NCBI GenBank assembly: GCA_019244055.1
Contig: JAFATG010000126.1
Coordinates: 1-64,000 of the forward strand
Length of the DNA: 64,000 bases
Reading direction: 5' to 3'
Origin: Acidobacteriaceae bacterium
GTDB taxonomy: Bacteria; Acidobacteriota; Terriglobia; Bryobacterales; Bryobacteraceae
The notes under the pieces are model-generated. The model saw only the letters and a list, made by a program, of their open reading frames with translations. It ran no database searches and had not been told where the DNA came from. The translations under genes and the position numbers were made by a program. Within the stretch, counting starts at the first letter, position 1. Each line of letters starts with the position of its first letter. Of this stretch, positions 1 through 9,318 are shown in pieces.

Positions 1-635
1 GGTCCGAAATTCTGACCGTCGGAAACATACAGAGTCAGAAATGCGTTACCGGTGGTATAGTCGATTCCCGAAAGCGTAAAGTTCCACCCCGCCGCATCGT
101 ATTTGCTGGCGAAATTGGAGTCATTACCTTCAAACAACACAACGTCCCGCTTGCCGGTGGTTAGGCCGCTGTTGTAGAACGTGAACAACGCCGCACCGTT
201 CACTTGAGCGTCTGTTTTCTGGAAATTACTCAGGGCATAAGATCCATTACCCGTCACCAGAGAGGTAACGTTGGCGCGGTATGCCTGACTATTTAGCGAC
301 TTCCAGAAATTATCCTGTGAGAATCCGATGTTCGTGCCTGTAATCGCGGTCCCATTGAAATTCACGTTTGCATTCGCGTTGGGATCGGTCGAATTCGTCG
401 GGCCATGCCAAAACAGCAAAGAGTCGGTGACCGTACCAGTGATGCCGGAAACGTTAAGGGTACCAGCCCCGACATTCCGCAGCCCAATGTCAGACGTCAC
501 AAAATTTGTATTGAAAATAGTTTGCGCAAATGAGATCGTATTCGCACTCGCAGGGACACCGAGCACCAGCGCCAGTGCAAACGCAACCGTGACGGGGCAC
601 AACTTCCCGCTAAGACACATTCCGCTATTGTTCAT
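1..635 (-). CDS. Secreted protein, partial (C-terminus lies before window start); possible PEP-CTERM/anchor-type surface protein
   Basis: Reverse strand reads uninterrupted from ATG at 635 to the window edge: MNNSGMCLSGKLCPVTVAFALALVLGVPASANTISFAQTIFNTNFV...; Sec signal peptide. Missing from the ORF track because it runs off the edge. Confidence 0.75.
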   Translation of the reverse strand, partial: MNNSGMCLSGKLCPVTVAFALALVLGVPASANTISFAQTIFNTNFVTSDIGLRNVGAGTLNVSGITGTVTDSLLFWHGPTNSTDPNANANVNFNGTAITGTNIGFSQDNFWKSLNSQAYRANVTSLVTGNGSYALSNFQKTDAQVNGAALFTFYNSGLTTGKRDVVLFEGNDSNFASKYDAAGWNFTLSGIDYTTGNAFLTLYVSDGQNFG

Positions 636-833
636 TTATGGTTGTTCCTGCTTCCTCTGCTGTTCCAAGTTACACGAGATCAGCGCTCTGCATAGGACTA
701 GATATCCCCAAGGGAGTACTCCTTTGTACCTCGCTTTGTACCTCCTTTGTTTCCCAGCGGTACTAAAACCTGAGGCCACGGTAGTAGCGAACGCAAGGCG
801 CATCACAATCTGCCCCGCTCTTATCCTGGGAAC

Positions 834-1583
834 ATGACTGTCTTTGTAACGGGAGCCACATCCGGATTCGGGAAAGCAATCGCAAACCAATTCGCAAAAG
901 ATGGCGCGCGAATCATCGGAACCGGACGGCGCGGCGAACGCCTCGCGAGTCTGCACAAACAACTGGGCGACCGTTTTCTTCCCCTCACCTTCGACGTCGG
1001 CAAACGCGCCGAGGTCGAAGAGGCGATCGCGAAACTACCCGCCGAATTTGCCGCCGTCGACATCCTCGTCAATAACGCGGGCGGAGCTATTGGACTCGAT
1101 CCGGCGCAAGCCGCGGACCTGGACGATTGGGATGCCATGATCGACAGCAACGTCAAAGGATTGGTCTACTGCACGCGACTGCTGCTGCCCGGTATGGTGG
1201 AACGGAACCGAGGACACGTCATCAATATTGGGTCTACCGCGGGCGAGTGGCCGTATCCAGGCGGCAACGTCTACGGTGCAGCCAAGGCGTTTGTACACCA
1301 GTTCAGCAATAATCTCAGGGCGGACTTGCTGGGCACTGGTGTGCGGGTGACCACCATTGAACCTGGGCTCGCAGGCGGCACGGAATTTTCGGAAGTCCGA
1401 TTCAAAGGCGACAAGAAAAAAGCCGCGTCCGTGTATGAGGGCACACAGCCGCTCACGTCGGAAGACATCGCGGACGCTGTTCACTGGGTCGCGACGCGGC
1501 CTGCGCACGTGAATGTGAACATGATGCAGATTATGCCGGTGGCGCAGGCGTATGCTCCGCTTGCGGTCAAGCGAAACAAATAG
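834..1583 (+). CDS. ydfG: SDR family oxidoreductase (YdfG-like NADP-dependent 3-hydroxy acid dehydrogenase)
   Basis: VFVTGATSGFGKAIA (TGxxxGxG), NNAGG, YGAAK active-site motif; 249 aa. Confidence 0.85.
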   Translation: MTVFVTGATSGFGKAIANQFAKDGARIIGTGRRGERLASLHKQLGDRFLPLTFDVGKRAEVEEAIAKLPAEFAAVDILVNNAGGAIGLDPAQAADLDDWDAMIDSNVKGLVYCTRLLLPGMVERNRGHVINIGSTAGEWPYPGGNVYGAAKAFVHQFSNNLRADLLGTGVRVTTIEPGLAGGTEFSEVRFKGDKKKAASVYEGTQPLTSEDIADAVHWVATRPAHVNVNMMQIMPVAQAYAPLAVKRNK

Positions 1584-1592
1584 CCGGATGAA

Positions 1593-2612
1593 TCAGAAGC
1601 CCCGCTGAGGCCGGTAACCCGGGCGCGCGCGAATCTTGAATTTCCGCATTGCTTCGTCCGTTAGCTCGATACGAATCCGACGAAAGCCTTCATTCGGATT
1701 CGGCTGCGGATAATAAGTGACCGTGTAGCTGTTGCCCAGATCTTCGCGAATGTTCTCGAATGCTTCCACCTGCTTCTGCCAGGTCTTCGCGAAATAATTC
1801 TTGCCTCCGGTGTTGCTGGAGATCCGGCGGAAAATCGTAGCCGAAATCGGATCGTTATTCACTTCGCTGGTCGAGATGACGTAAATTGGAATGCCTTCAT
1901 CTTCGGCAACGGCGCGAACGTCGTCCGGGGCCACCATGCTCGCGTTATCGGGTCCGTTTGAAAACACGATGACAACTTTGCGTCCCGGCACTCTAGCGGC
2001 ATCGCGCAGGGTGAGCAGCAGACAGTTGTAGAGCGCCGAGTCGTCTCCGGCGACGGCTGTGCGGAGCCCCGAGATGGCCCGGTTCCGATCCCGAACCAGC
2101 GGCACCGCTCGATTCAGATTGCGGCTGTAAGTGTAGACGGCGATCGAATCCGCGCGATCGAGACCCCGAATAAAATCAGCAATCGCATCGGAGGCGTACA
2201 CAAACCCGCGATACATGTAGTTGCTGGTATCGAAGAGCACAAAAACGTTTGTGCCGCTGGCATCCTGGCGCAGATCAGCCACGCCCGGAGGAGCGACGTT
2301 CGCCCCATCGACCGGCGCTGTCCGCACCGCGCGCGTGCTTCCGTTATCCAGCACCTGTACGGGCGCGCGGTTGCCTTCCGCAAATGTGGCAACCTTTTGC
2401 GGAATATCGTCCTCGTAGACCTTAAAATCGGAAGGCTTGATCCCGTTGACGTACTTGCCGTGCGTGTCCATAACCTCAAAGCTCAGGACCACCATGTCGA
2501 CTTTGACATGGAAGGTGGTCTGATCCTCATTTTGATCCTGCGCGCGCAACCAGACGCACGCGGCGACACCCGCCAAAGCGAGCGGGCCGGCGATTCGCAA
2601 AATGTTTTTCAC
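1593..2612 (-). CDS. VWA domain-containing protein (VWFA-related acidobacterial type)
   Basis: Signal peptide, FHVKVDMVVLSFEVMDTHGKYVNGIKPSDFKVYEDDIPQKV, VWA-like core FVLFDTSNYMYRGF. Confidence 0.85.
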   Translation of the reverse strand: MKNILRIAGPLALAGVAACVWLRAQDQNEDQTTFHVKVDMVVLSFEVMDTHGKYVNGIKPSDFKVYEDDIPQKVATFAEGNRAPVQVLDNGSTRAVRTAPVDGANVAPPGVADLRQDASGTNVFVLFDTSNYMYRGFVYASDAIADFIRGLDRADSIAVYTYSRNLNRAVPLVRDRNRAISGLRTAVAGDDSALYNCLLLTLRDAARVPGRKVVIVFSNGPDNASMVAPDDVRAVAEDEGIPIYVISTSEVNNDPISATIFRRISSNTGGKNYFAKTWQKQVEAFENIREDLGNSYTVTYYPQPNPNEGFRRIRIELTDEAMRKFKIRARPGYRPQRGF

Positions 2613-2621
2613 GATTCCTTC

Positions 2622-5600
2622 CTAATTTAATGAGCTGGTTGCTTCCGTAACCGGCTGGTTCACGCTCTGCATAACGGTCCCCGAGACCGTCTTCAGAGAG
2701 CGGAGCAGTGCCGGCCAATCTTCAAGATGTGTCGCGAATATGTTCTCAATCGCCGCGCGATTCCAGTCTGGGACATATATATCAAGCTGCGAGACCGGCA
2801 CCCCTACGCGATCGGCAAGCGCGGCGTAATACAGATTGTTCGATTCCCAGCTCTCCGCCATAATGCGGCTCGAATAACCCATAAGCGCCGGGAACGTCCG
2901 CAGATACAAAAGCCCAGGTAAATAGGAATGCGTCAGGGTTGGTTTCGGAGTGCCGAATGCTCTCGAAATCGAAGCGGGGAGAAGTTCCGGATCGTCTTTC
3001 GCTGCCATCTCGGCGATCTCTCTCGAGGGTAGATCGGGAGAGACATTTTTCAGGCTTGGATCTTCCGCCACGCTGTAGAGAATGGAGGGCGGCAACTGGC
3101 CCAAAGCGTGTGCGAAATCGGCCGACCGCAACCGGTCATCGATCCTCTCCACATCACCGGGAGTCTCATAGCGCCGCAACGCATCCATAACCTTCGATTC
3201 CACCTCGCTGTTCAGCGCCGCGGCCGCCAGCAGCGCTTCGCCGCGCTGCATGTGCAGCCCAACCCAACGAACTTGCTGTGGAGAAATGTTACGCCAGCGA
3301 TTTACGGTGACATCCACAATCATTTGAGGAACCAGATCACCCCAGATGAGGGCCTGTTCGCGTTTGGGGGTGAGGAAGTTCTGTTCCGCTTCTGCGATCG
3401 CATAGGGCAATGAAATCAGCGATCCCGCGAGGCGGCCGCCGGCGCTCTCCGGCCATCCTGTTCCCGCAACCTGTGTGGCGCGCCAGATGGCGGGAGAGCC
3501 GTCCGGGCCGATGAAGTCGTGGCTCCGAACGAAGAGCGGATTCGCAAGCAGGAGTTGGGCTCCATCGGGTGCGTAGTAGCTATAGAGAATCCCGACCAGA
3601 GAATCCCGCAGGAAGGGCGCCAAGGTTGCCTTGACGTCTTTCCTCTCGTTTCCCTTTGCCAAATTATCGAAATTCGTCTTTCGCTCTTGCGTAATGTGCC
3701 GCTCACTCCAGTAGCCCGGAACATAGGCGCTTTTTTCCGGTGCCGATAAAGAACCGCGCACGGTCTCAGCCTCCTCGAGCCGCGATAACTGCTCGGTCAG
3801 GTTCTTCATCAGCTTTGGATCCACCGGACCCTTTCCTAGGTGGTCCGCGGCAGCAAATAAGGCGTCTATCGAAACCAGGCGCTGGGCATCGAATATCCGC
3901 ATGAAGTTCTCAACCGGACTATTCGGCGCGTTCGCCGGCGCGTGTATCTTCCCGACGAGCAGTTCCGTCAGAGACTCCTGCGGCGAGAGCTTCGTGGCAC
4001 CGGCACTCGCGAGCAGCGATTCGACTGCAGCACGGTCTGCGTCAAACAGCTCTGAGCCTCCTCTGGCACGCCCAAAAGGCCCTATCAGCTTGCTGAACGA
4101 AGCATCTTGCGCTTCAGGCGCGATCGAACCCTGCCGGCAGAGAATCCGCCATAGCTCGACAACGGATTGCAGACTACCCATCGTGTCGGATTTGAGCAAA
4201 ACATCTCTTATACTCGCCGTTTCGGACATGAGGTCCACATAGTGCTGAATAGAAGGCTCACTGAGATTCGGTGCGTCGGCGAACACGGCGTATTGGGACC
4301 CGTAGGTATGGTAGGCGCTGACAAGAGCTGACGCGAGCTCCGGTGAAATCGGCTTCGCACGGTGCCGGTCGATATCGTTCAAAGCTAGGAAGATCTTCAG
4401 CGGCTCATTCTCCACCGATTTGCGGCTCAAAGCAAATAGCGCTTCGATCAGATCGTCGCTGGTGCGCCACGTTGTCGCCGAGCGGGTGAGTCTCCCATCG
4501 TATTTGCCGTTCGGGTGATGTATGAACAGGTTCCGCCAGACATCGAGGTCGCCGGGAACATGCGGTTGGCCATTCGGATCAATGTAGAGAGATGTGGTGA
4601 GCAGCATCAGCTCCGTGCTCGAGCGGAACACCGGACGCGCAGGTCCAGGGCTGGTGATCTTTCCGCGCAGCGCGTCATAGAACCGCTTCATGCGGTCGGG
4701 CTGGGTGAGATAGGTTGCCGTGGCGCCGCGGCTCCGCGAGAGAGCATCGAAGTAGCTGGCCAGCCACCCATCGTCGGTGGCGATCAACTTGATGAAGAAA
4801 GCTCCGGGATTTGATGGTGAAACGCCCACGAGCCCAGCCCAAACCTTCGGAGAACCAGGCACAACGGCAGCGCCGTTCTGGACCTGAAACATGCTCCCGA
4901 AAAAGTCCAGCACATGCGCGTAGACCTTCAACTTGGCCGGAGTGGACTGGCTTCGCAGAGCCTCCGCTGTAGCGCGGTCGAGATGTGATAACCCGAGATA
5001 CAGACGGGCTAGCGATGGATCTGACAGGAATGCGTCTATGAAGTCACCCTGACCCGGGCGACCCAGGGCGGTCATCCAATACTGTGCCGTATAGAGCACC
5101 GGGACCGGACTCGGAGCATACGGAAGCTCGAACGGGTGATTCGCTCGCAAGTCCTGCTCGAGCTCAGAAATCGGAAAGGCCGAATCGACGGTCAGAAAGG
5201 CCCGAGTGGCGTTGACCGTTTCAAGCACTAGGTCTCCGCCACAGCTCCCTCGCATGCGATAGCCGAGAATCTTCAGCAGGGCGCCCGTCTGTTCGCTGTC
5301 GCAAGTGGGGATCGCGATTTTGCCCTCCTTATTTGCCATAGCTTGCAATTCGCGTGCTTGCCCGATATAGCGGACCAGCAGGCGCATATATTCGGTCTGC
5401 TGAAGCAATTCGTTGCCGGACGCCTCATAGCCATTGGTGACGACATTCCGGGCCAGCGCGGGCAGCAGATCCTGTGCGGGCATATCGGGCGACAAAGCGG
5501 CCATACGCGCAAAGGACCGGAACGGTCCTGGAATCAGGATGGTGGAATACGGCGGCTTCAAGTTTTGTGGAGGCGGTGTGAGATCGTCGCCGCCGGCCGA

Positions 5601-5996
5601 CCGATACCGAGCAAGATCGTCCTGCAGATCCGTATTGGTTCCCTGCATGAAATCGAGCAGCACCAACTCGCGCAACGCGAGTTTGCGCAAGCTTGGGTCT
5701 TGCTCTTCATCGGCCCACTTCCGGTACGCCTGGCGCGACTCGGGATCGCCATGCCGGTCCAAAAACAGAGCTAGATCGCGCGAGGCGAGAGTATTTCCTG
5801 GTGTGTTCGCTTGCTGCTCGAGCAGCGAGCGGGCGCCGCGCAAATCACCGGCAGCCTCTTTTTGAAATACCTCGTCATCGAGCGTCGGATTGGCGCCACC
5901 CGCAGCCCGCAAATCCGCGGACCAAATGCAGGATAGAAAGGCAAGGGAAAAAGCAGCCCAGGTAGCTGACTTTAGTCCCCACGGGATAATTGTCAC
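2622..5996 (-). CDS. Large secreted hypothetical protein (1124 aa)
   Basis: Long ORF with N-terminal signal peptide; 9 bp upstream of the VWA gene on the same strand; no family recognised. Confidence 0.75.
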   Translation of the reverse strand: MTIIPWGLKSATWAAFSLAFLSCIWSADLRAAGGANPTLDDEVFQKEAAGDLRGARSLLEQQANTPGNTLASRDLALFLDRHGDPESRQAYRKWADEEQDPSLRKLALRELVLLDFMQGTNTDLQDDLARYRSAGGDDLTPPPQNLKPPYSTILIPGPFRSFARMAALSPDMPAQDLLPALARNVVTNGYEASGNELLQQTEYMRLLVRYIGQARELQAMANKEGKIAIPTCDSEQTGALLKILGYRMRGSCGGDLVLETVNATRAFLTVDSAFPISELEQDLRANHPFELPYAPSPVPVLYTAQYWMTALGRPGQGDFIDAFLSDPSLARLYLGLSHLDRATAEALRSQSTPAKLKVYAHVLDFFGSMFQVQNGAAVVPGSPKVWAGLVGVSPSNPGAFFIKLIATDDGWLASYFDALSRSRGATATYLTQPDRMKRFYDALRGKITSPGPARPVFRSSTELMLLTTSLYIDPNGQPHVPGDLDVWRNLFIHHPNGKYDGRLTRSATTWRTSDDLIEALFALSRKSVENEPLKIFLALNDIDRHRAKPISPELASALVSAYHTYGSQYAVFADAPNLSEPSIQHYVDLMSETASIRDVLLKSDTMGSLQSVVELWRILCRQGSIAPEAQDASFSKLIGPFGRARGGSELFDADRAAVESLLASAGATKLSPQESLTELLVGKIHAPANAPNSPVENFMRIFDAQRLVSIDALFAAADHLGKGPVDPKLMKNLTEQLSRLEEAETVRGSLSAPEKSAYVPGYWSERHITQERKTNFDNLAKGNERKDVKATLAPFLRDSLVGILYSYYAPDGAQLLLANPLFVRSHDFIGPDGSPAIWRATQVAGTGWPESAGGRLAGSLISLPYAIAEAEQNFLTPKREQALIWGDLVPQMIVDVTVNRWRNISPQQVRWVGLHMQRGEALLAAAALNSEVESKVMDALRRYETPGDVERIDDRLRSADFAHALGQLPPSILYSVAEDPSLKNVSPDLPSREIAEMAAKDDPELLPASISRAFGTPKPTLTHSYLPGLLYLRTFPALMGYSSRIMAESWESNNLYYAALADRVGVPVSQLDIYVPDWNRAAIENIFATHLEDWPALLRSLKTVSGTVMQSVNQPVTEATSSLN

Positions 5997-6132
5997 TTCT
6001 CAGTGCCCCCAAACTGGTTTCCTACTCTACCACTTGTCGGTTGAGACCGGAGTACCGTTATATTACGCAAATGTAAACTTTTGGTGCGGTTTGGGGGGAA
6101 GGTTCTTCGAGAACTTGGCAGGAGAACGAAAA

Positions 6133-6158
6133 AGCCCGTGGCACGACTGCCGCGGGCT
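6133..6158 (-). terminator. Rho-independent-terminator-like hairpin reading on the minus strand
   Basis: AGCCCGTGGCA-cgac-TGCCGCGGGCT, 11-bp stem with one wobble/mismatch; minus-strand readout ends in TTTTTCG. Confidence 0.5.
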
Positions 6159-6347
6159 CTCTCAAGGAGGAAGCCGAATCCGGCCTTCCTGAATCAGTCC
6201 ATCAGACACCCAGTCACCATAATCTGGCCCAAGCTGGTGAAAACGAGTGACATATCAGTCATAACCGAAAATCGGCCGCACGTTTCCCGACCAATGGTAT
6301 AGTTTGGGTTAGCGGCACTCGCCGCAGTCTGTTTTCCCCACCGAGAC

Positions 6348-6423
6348 GGGCGCGTAGCTCAATTGGCAGAGCAAGTGACTCTTAATCACTAGGTTGTAGG
6401 TTCGATTCCTACCGCGCTCACCA
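6348..6423 (+). tRNA. tRNA-Lys(CTT), CCA encoded
   Basis: Acceptor GGGCGCG/CGCGCTC, anticodon stem AGTGA/TCACT with loop CTCTTAA, T-arm GGTTCGATTCC, 3' ACCA. Confidence 0.95.
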
Positions 6424-6427
6424 GCAT
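6377..6427. repeat. 51-bp direct repeat copy 1 (tRNA-Lys 3' part), candidate att site
   Basis: gactcttaatcactaggttgtaggttcgattcctaccgcgctcaccagcat, identical to 8794..8844. Confidence 0.95.
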
Positions 6428-6478
6428 CTATAAACCAGTTCCAAACTCCCGGACGAGTGCAACCTACTGTGGTGCATT

Positions 6479-7285
6479 TTGTGCGGTTCGTTTTGGCGCG
6501 AGCCGGATGTGCGAGTAACGCTCCAACATGGCTCGGCTCATGTAACCCGGCATTGTCTGAAGGGATTTGTTCTTCTGTTGTTGTTCGCCTTCGCTGCGGG
6601 TACAGCATTAGCAACTGCAATAGATGTAAACGGCACATGTGAGCTGGGGAATTGCGCCACGCCAGACACGCTCACTGCCTCCGACGGGACGCTAACCACC
6701 TCATTTAATTTTCTGTTCACCTTCGGCAACACAGACCCGTTTTCAGTCAATGGGACAGCGGTCGCAACAAATTCGGGTGCAACTGCCTTTACCCTGGTCC
6801 CCGTCTTCACGGCCACCTACGTTGGGAATAAAGCTGGTACGAACTCTGGCAACGATACTCTGACGGTTGATTTCTTGCAGAATTATCAAAACTTGGGCGG
6901 CTCCTCTGGCCGCGCACAAGAAAGTTTCTTTGGAGAGTTTGGGGGAGGGTTTGCGCCGCTCACAAGCAGCGCCTTACAGTTTTTTCCAGGTCCCAATATG
7001 CTGCCGCTGCTAGGGCCTATTTCGCCACCGCCCGACAAGTTTTCCGCATCGTCAGGCATCCAACTTGTTGGGGGCCTCGGTAATCCTGTGTTGTTCGATG
7101 TTCGATTCACCGACACGTTCGGGGCCGGATCGGCCCCAGGGGCGTTGATCATCGCGAGCAATGTTCCCCTCCCTCCTTCGACTGTGCCGGAGCCGCGAGC
7201 TTGGTATCTGTGTGGAACGGGTATTGCGCTGCTCTTTCTTAGCAAATTGCGTGGCTCTCGTCAGGCTGAACTGGGCAGAGACTAG
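6479..7285 (+). CDS. PEP-CTERM sorting domain-containing protein
   Basis: Hydrophobic N-terminal segment and C-terminal STVPEPRAWYLCGTGIALLFLSKLRGSR (PEP motif + TM + basic tail); exact start uncertain, no ATG in a convincing position. Confidence 0.75.
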   Translation: MCGSFWREPDVRVTLQHGSAHVTRHCLKGFVLLLLFAFAAGTALATAIDVNGTCELGNCATPDTLTASDGTLTTSFNFLFTFGNTDPFSVNGTAVATNSGATAFTLVPVFTATYVGNKAGTNSGNDTLTVDFLQNYQNLGGSSGRAQESFFGEFGGGFAPLTSSALQFFPGPNMLPLLGPISPPPDKFSASSGIQLVGGLGNPVLFDVRFTDTFGAGSAPGALIIASNVPLPPSTVPEPRAWYLCGTGIALLFLSKLRGSRQAELGRD

Positions 7286-7376
7286 ACTCTGTCGAAGGCG
7301 TTGGTCGAAGCACATGCCAGAGTTGAGGCGCAGATCACTAGCAACCGGAAGCCATCGAATTCGTATCCCCACATCC

Positions 7377-8546
7377 TTAAGCCGCAAGTTCTCGCCACTG
7401 TGGAACGTAGAGATAACCAATACGCTTGTCGACAGCTTCCTCCACCCGATTTAAGAACGGATATGGTGCTTCACGGGCGCGCATCAGCTTAGACCCCGCT
7501 TTCACCGCAACAGCAAGTGCCACGCCTTTAAACCCACCAAGGAACAACGCAAAAGAATGAGCCCCAATCGCATCCTTTGCAAGATCGACCGCCTTTTCGA
7601 GACCTTTGTCGGTTACCGCGTCCTTCAAAGCCTCCTGAAGCTGGGGCAGTTTCTTCACGCATCCACGCCAGTCTTCTAGCACCTCTTCCGCCTTGGCCTT
7701 CAGGAGGTCATCGCGTTGTTTTTCGTCTATGCCAGCCGGTATATGGGTCACAAAGCTGCTCAACTTGCCGTAGAATTTTCGCAGTTCGCGGCCGCCCTCA
7801 ACCACGATGTCCCGAATGTCCTCCGGTTTCAAGCGGGTGAGATCAAACCCCGTAGCCAAAACGACCTGGCATAGCTCCTGCACTACTAGCTGTTCACCGA
7901 TTTCATCGTCGGGTAAGGCGGGTACTTGCAAGAGCCGGTCGAAAACTTGTTTTTGGGTGCCCGCGAGAAGCGCATTGTGAGCCTCGGGCGAGGGTGTCAC
8001 GACCTTGAGTCCGTCTTGCTTGGCAATTGCTAAAGCCAGAACCGACATGATGGCGGCACCCATTTGTGGATGCATAGTTAACCAGTCGAACGTGTCATGC
8101 TCCTGAACCCCCCGCGTATTCCAAGCCAGCTTCTTTTCGACGAGCCAATCGGAGAAAGTAAAATTCAAAATCTTCATTCGGTGCACTTGAAACGCTTTGG
8201 CACCGGTCCGATACTCTTCTGGAGTGCGCTTCTCTGAGTAACGCTTAACCAGAGTCCTCTCATGTTTCTTCAGGTTTTCGAACAGATCGTTTTGCGCCCG
8301 CTGCACGCGGTCACTGTAGATGCGAGCTTGATCGAGCAGCGGGTTTCCCTTCTTATCCACCAGAGCGAGATATGGCTGAATTACATTGTTATCGGACAAT
8401 GTAAAGCGGTTCGGAACTATGCGATGAACTTTCTGGAAAGCGAGAAGGGCCGATTTAAGCCAGTTCTCGTTCCGAATATGAATGTATGGATAATAGAGCG
8501 CTGCCCGCTCTTCGTAGTTCCCGTTCGTGGCCTCGGCTCCTGCCAT
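7377..8546 (-). CDS. DUF6236-like family protein
   Basis: 389 aa; N-terminal ALYYPYIHIRNENWLKSALLAFQKVHRIVP pattern recalled for DUF6236; not verified by search. Confidence 0.65.
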   Translation of the reverse strand: MAGAEATNGNYEERAALYYPYIHIRNENWLKSALLAFQKVHRIVPNRFTLSDNNVIQPYLALVDKKGNPLLDQARIYSDRVQRAQNDLFENLKKHERTLVKRYSEKRTPEEYRTGAKAFQVHRMKILNFTFSDWLVEKKLAWNTRGVQEHDTFDWLTMHPQMGAAIMSVLALAIAKQDGLKVVTPSPEAHNALLAGTQKQVFDRLLQVPALPDDEIGEQLVVQELCQVVLATGFDLTRLKPEDIRDIVVEGGRELRKFYGKLSSFVTHIPAGIDEKQRDDLLKAKAEEVLEDWRGCVKKLPQLQEALKDAVTDKGLEKAVDLAKDAIGAHSFALFLGGFKGVALAVAVKAGSKLMRAREAPYPFLNRVEEAVDKRIGYLYVPQWRELAA

Positions 8547-8793
8547 TGCATCAAACCCCCGTTCACGGTGATCTGGATTCGCGGAAGTATTATACGCGCA
8601 CCGGCTTAAACGATGTGAACGGCGCGCCCACCCTTCTCTTTCATACAGGGACTCTCATAGGGACTCTGCTTCAATTTTGTGCAATCTGGTGAACAACCCT
8701 GCGTAGCGTCCACATGCAGGGAAGTCCTGGTTACGGGGGTTCTGAGCACTCCGGCACAATCGTGAGTACCGCTGGAAACACCCCGGGGGCGGC

Positions 8794-8844
8794 GACTCTT
8801 AATCACTAGGTTGTAGGTTCGATTCCTACCGCGCTCACCAGCAT
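8794..8844. repeat. 51-bp direct repeat copy 2 (orphan tRNA-Lys 3' fragment), candidate att site
   Basis: Identical to 6377..6427; lacks the 5' half of the tRNA. Confidence 0.95.
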
Positions 8845-8919
8845 TTTTAAGCACTCCCGAGTTCGCTTCCAGGATCGCTGCAGTGACGGCGGCGAATAGC
8901 GAACTTAAGGCGGCAAATT

Positions 8920-9252
8920 TCAGCGGTCCACGAGCGGCTGTGCGGAATCAAGCGATGAAGCGGATTTGGGCGACGAGGAAGGTGGTGCAGAAATGGCGGA
9001 ATGTGCAGACTCGGTCGCACGGATGAACATCAACTTATCGTCTGACAGTTTCTTCACTTCCCAGCCTGAAGCTAGCCATGCTCGACATTGACCCGATGGG
9101 GGTTGATTATTGTTCCACGAGGAGGCCTTCGAAGCGTTCAGTGGTAACTTGCCGCCGACAATCCGACTGAACTCATCCAAGGTAAGCGTGAGACTTGTTT
9201 CGCTTGGACCTCTGCCGTTGAGAAAGTCCGTCAACTTGGAGTACTTCGCCAT
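8920..9252 (-). CDS. Small protein, DUF7662-like
   Basis: MAKYSKLTDFLNGRG...LTLDEFSRIVGGKLPLNASKASSWNNN...AWLASGWEVKKL. Confidence 0.6.
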   Translation of the reverse strand: MAKYSKLTDFLNGRGPSETSLTLTLDEFSRIVGGKLPLNASKASSWNNNQPPSGQCRAWLASGWEVKKLSDDKLMFIRATESAHSAISAPPSSSPKSASSLDSAQPLVDR

Positions 9253-9318
9253 ACCTGCTCAACATACTACCCCAGTCGCATCCGCGTTGTGGAAGGTCGG
9301 GCTCTAGAGAGCGGGATG

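Larger units (their letters stand above)
6377..8844. mobile_element. Candidate tRNA-Lys-integrated mini-island bounded by 51-bp direct repeats; no integrase seen
   Basis: Perfect 51-bp repeats at both ends, one completing the intact tRNA; cargo is two genes (6479..7285 and 7377..8546). Confidence 0.7.

Noticed and set aside
6309-6638. ORF on the minus strand (…AGERGRNRTYNLVIKSHLLCQLSYAPV…)
   Set aside because: It is the antisense translation of tRNA-Lys; this peptide is a well-known spurious product.
8606-8854. ORF on the minus strand sharing ERGRNRTYNLVIKS with 6309..6638
   Set aside because: The shared peptide is only the antisense of the duplicated tRNA fragment, not a protein family.
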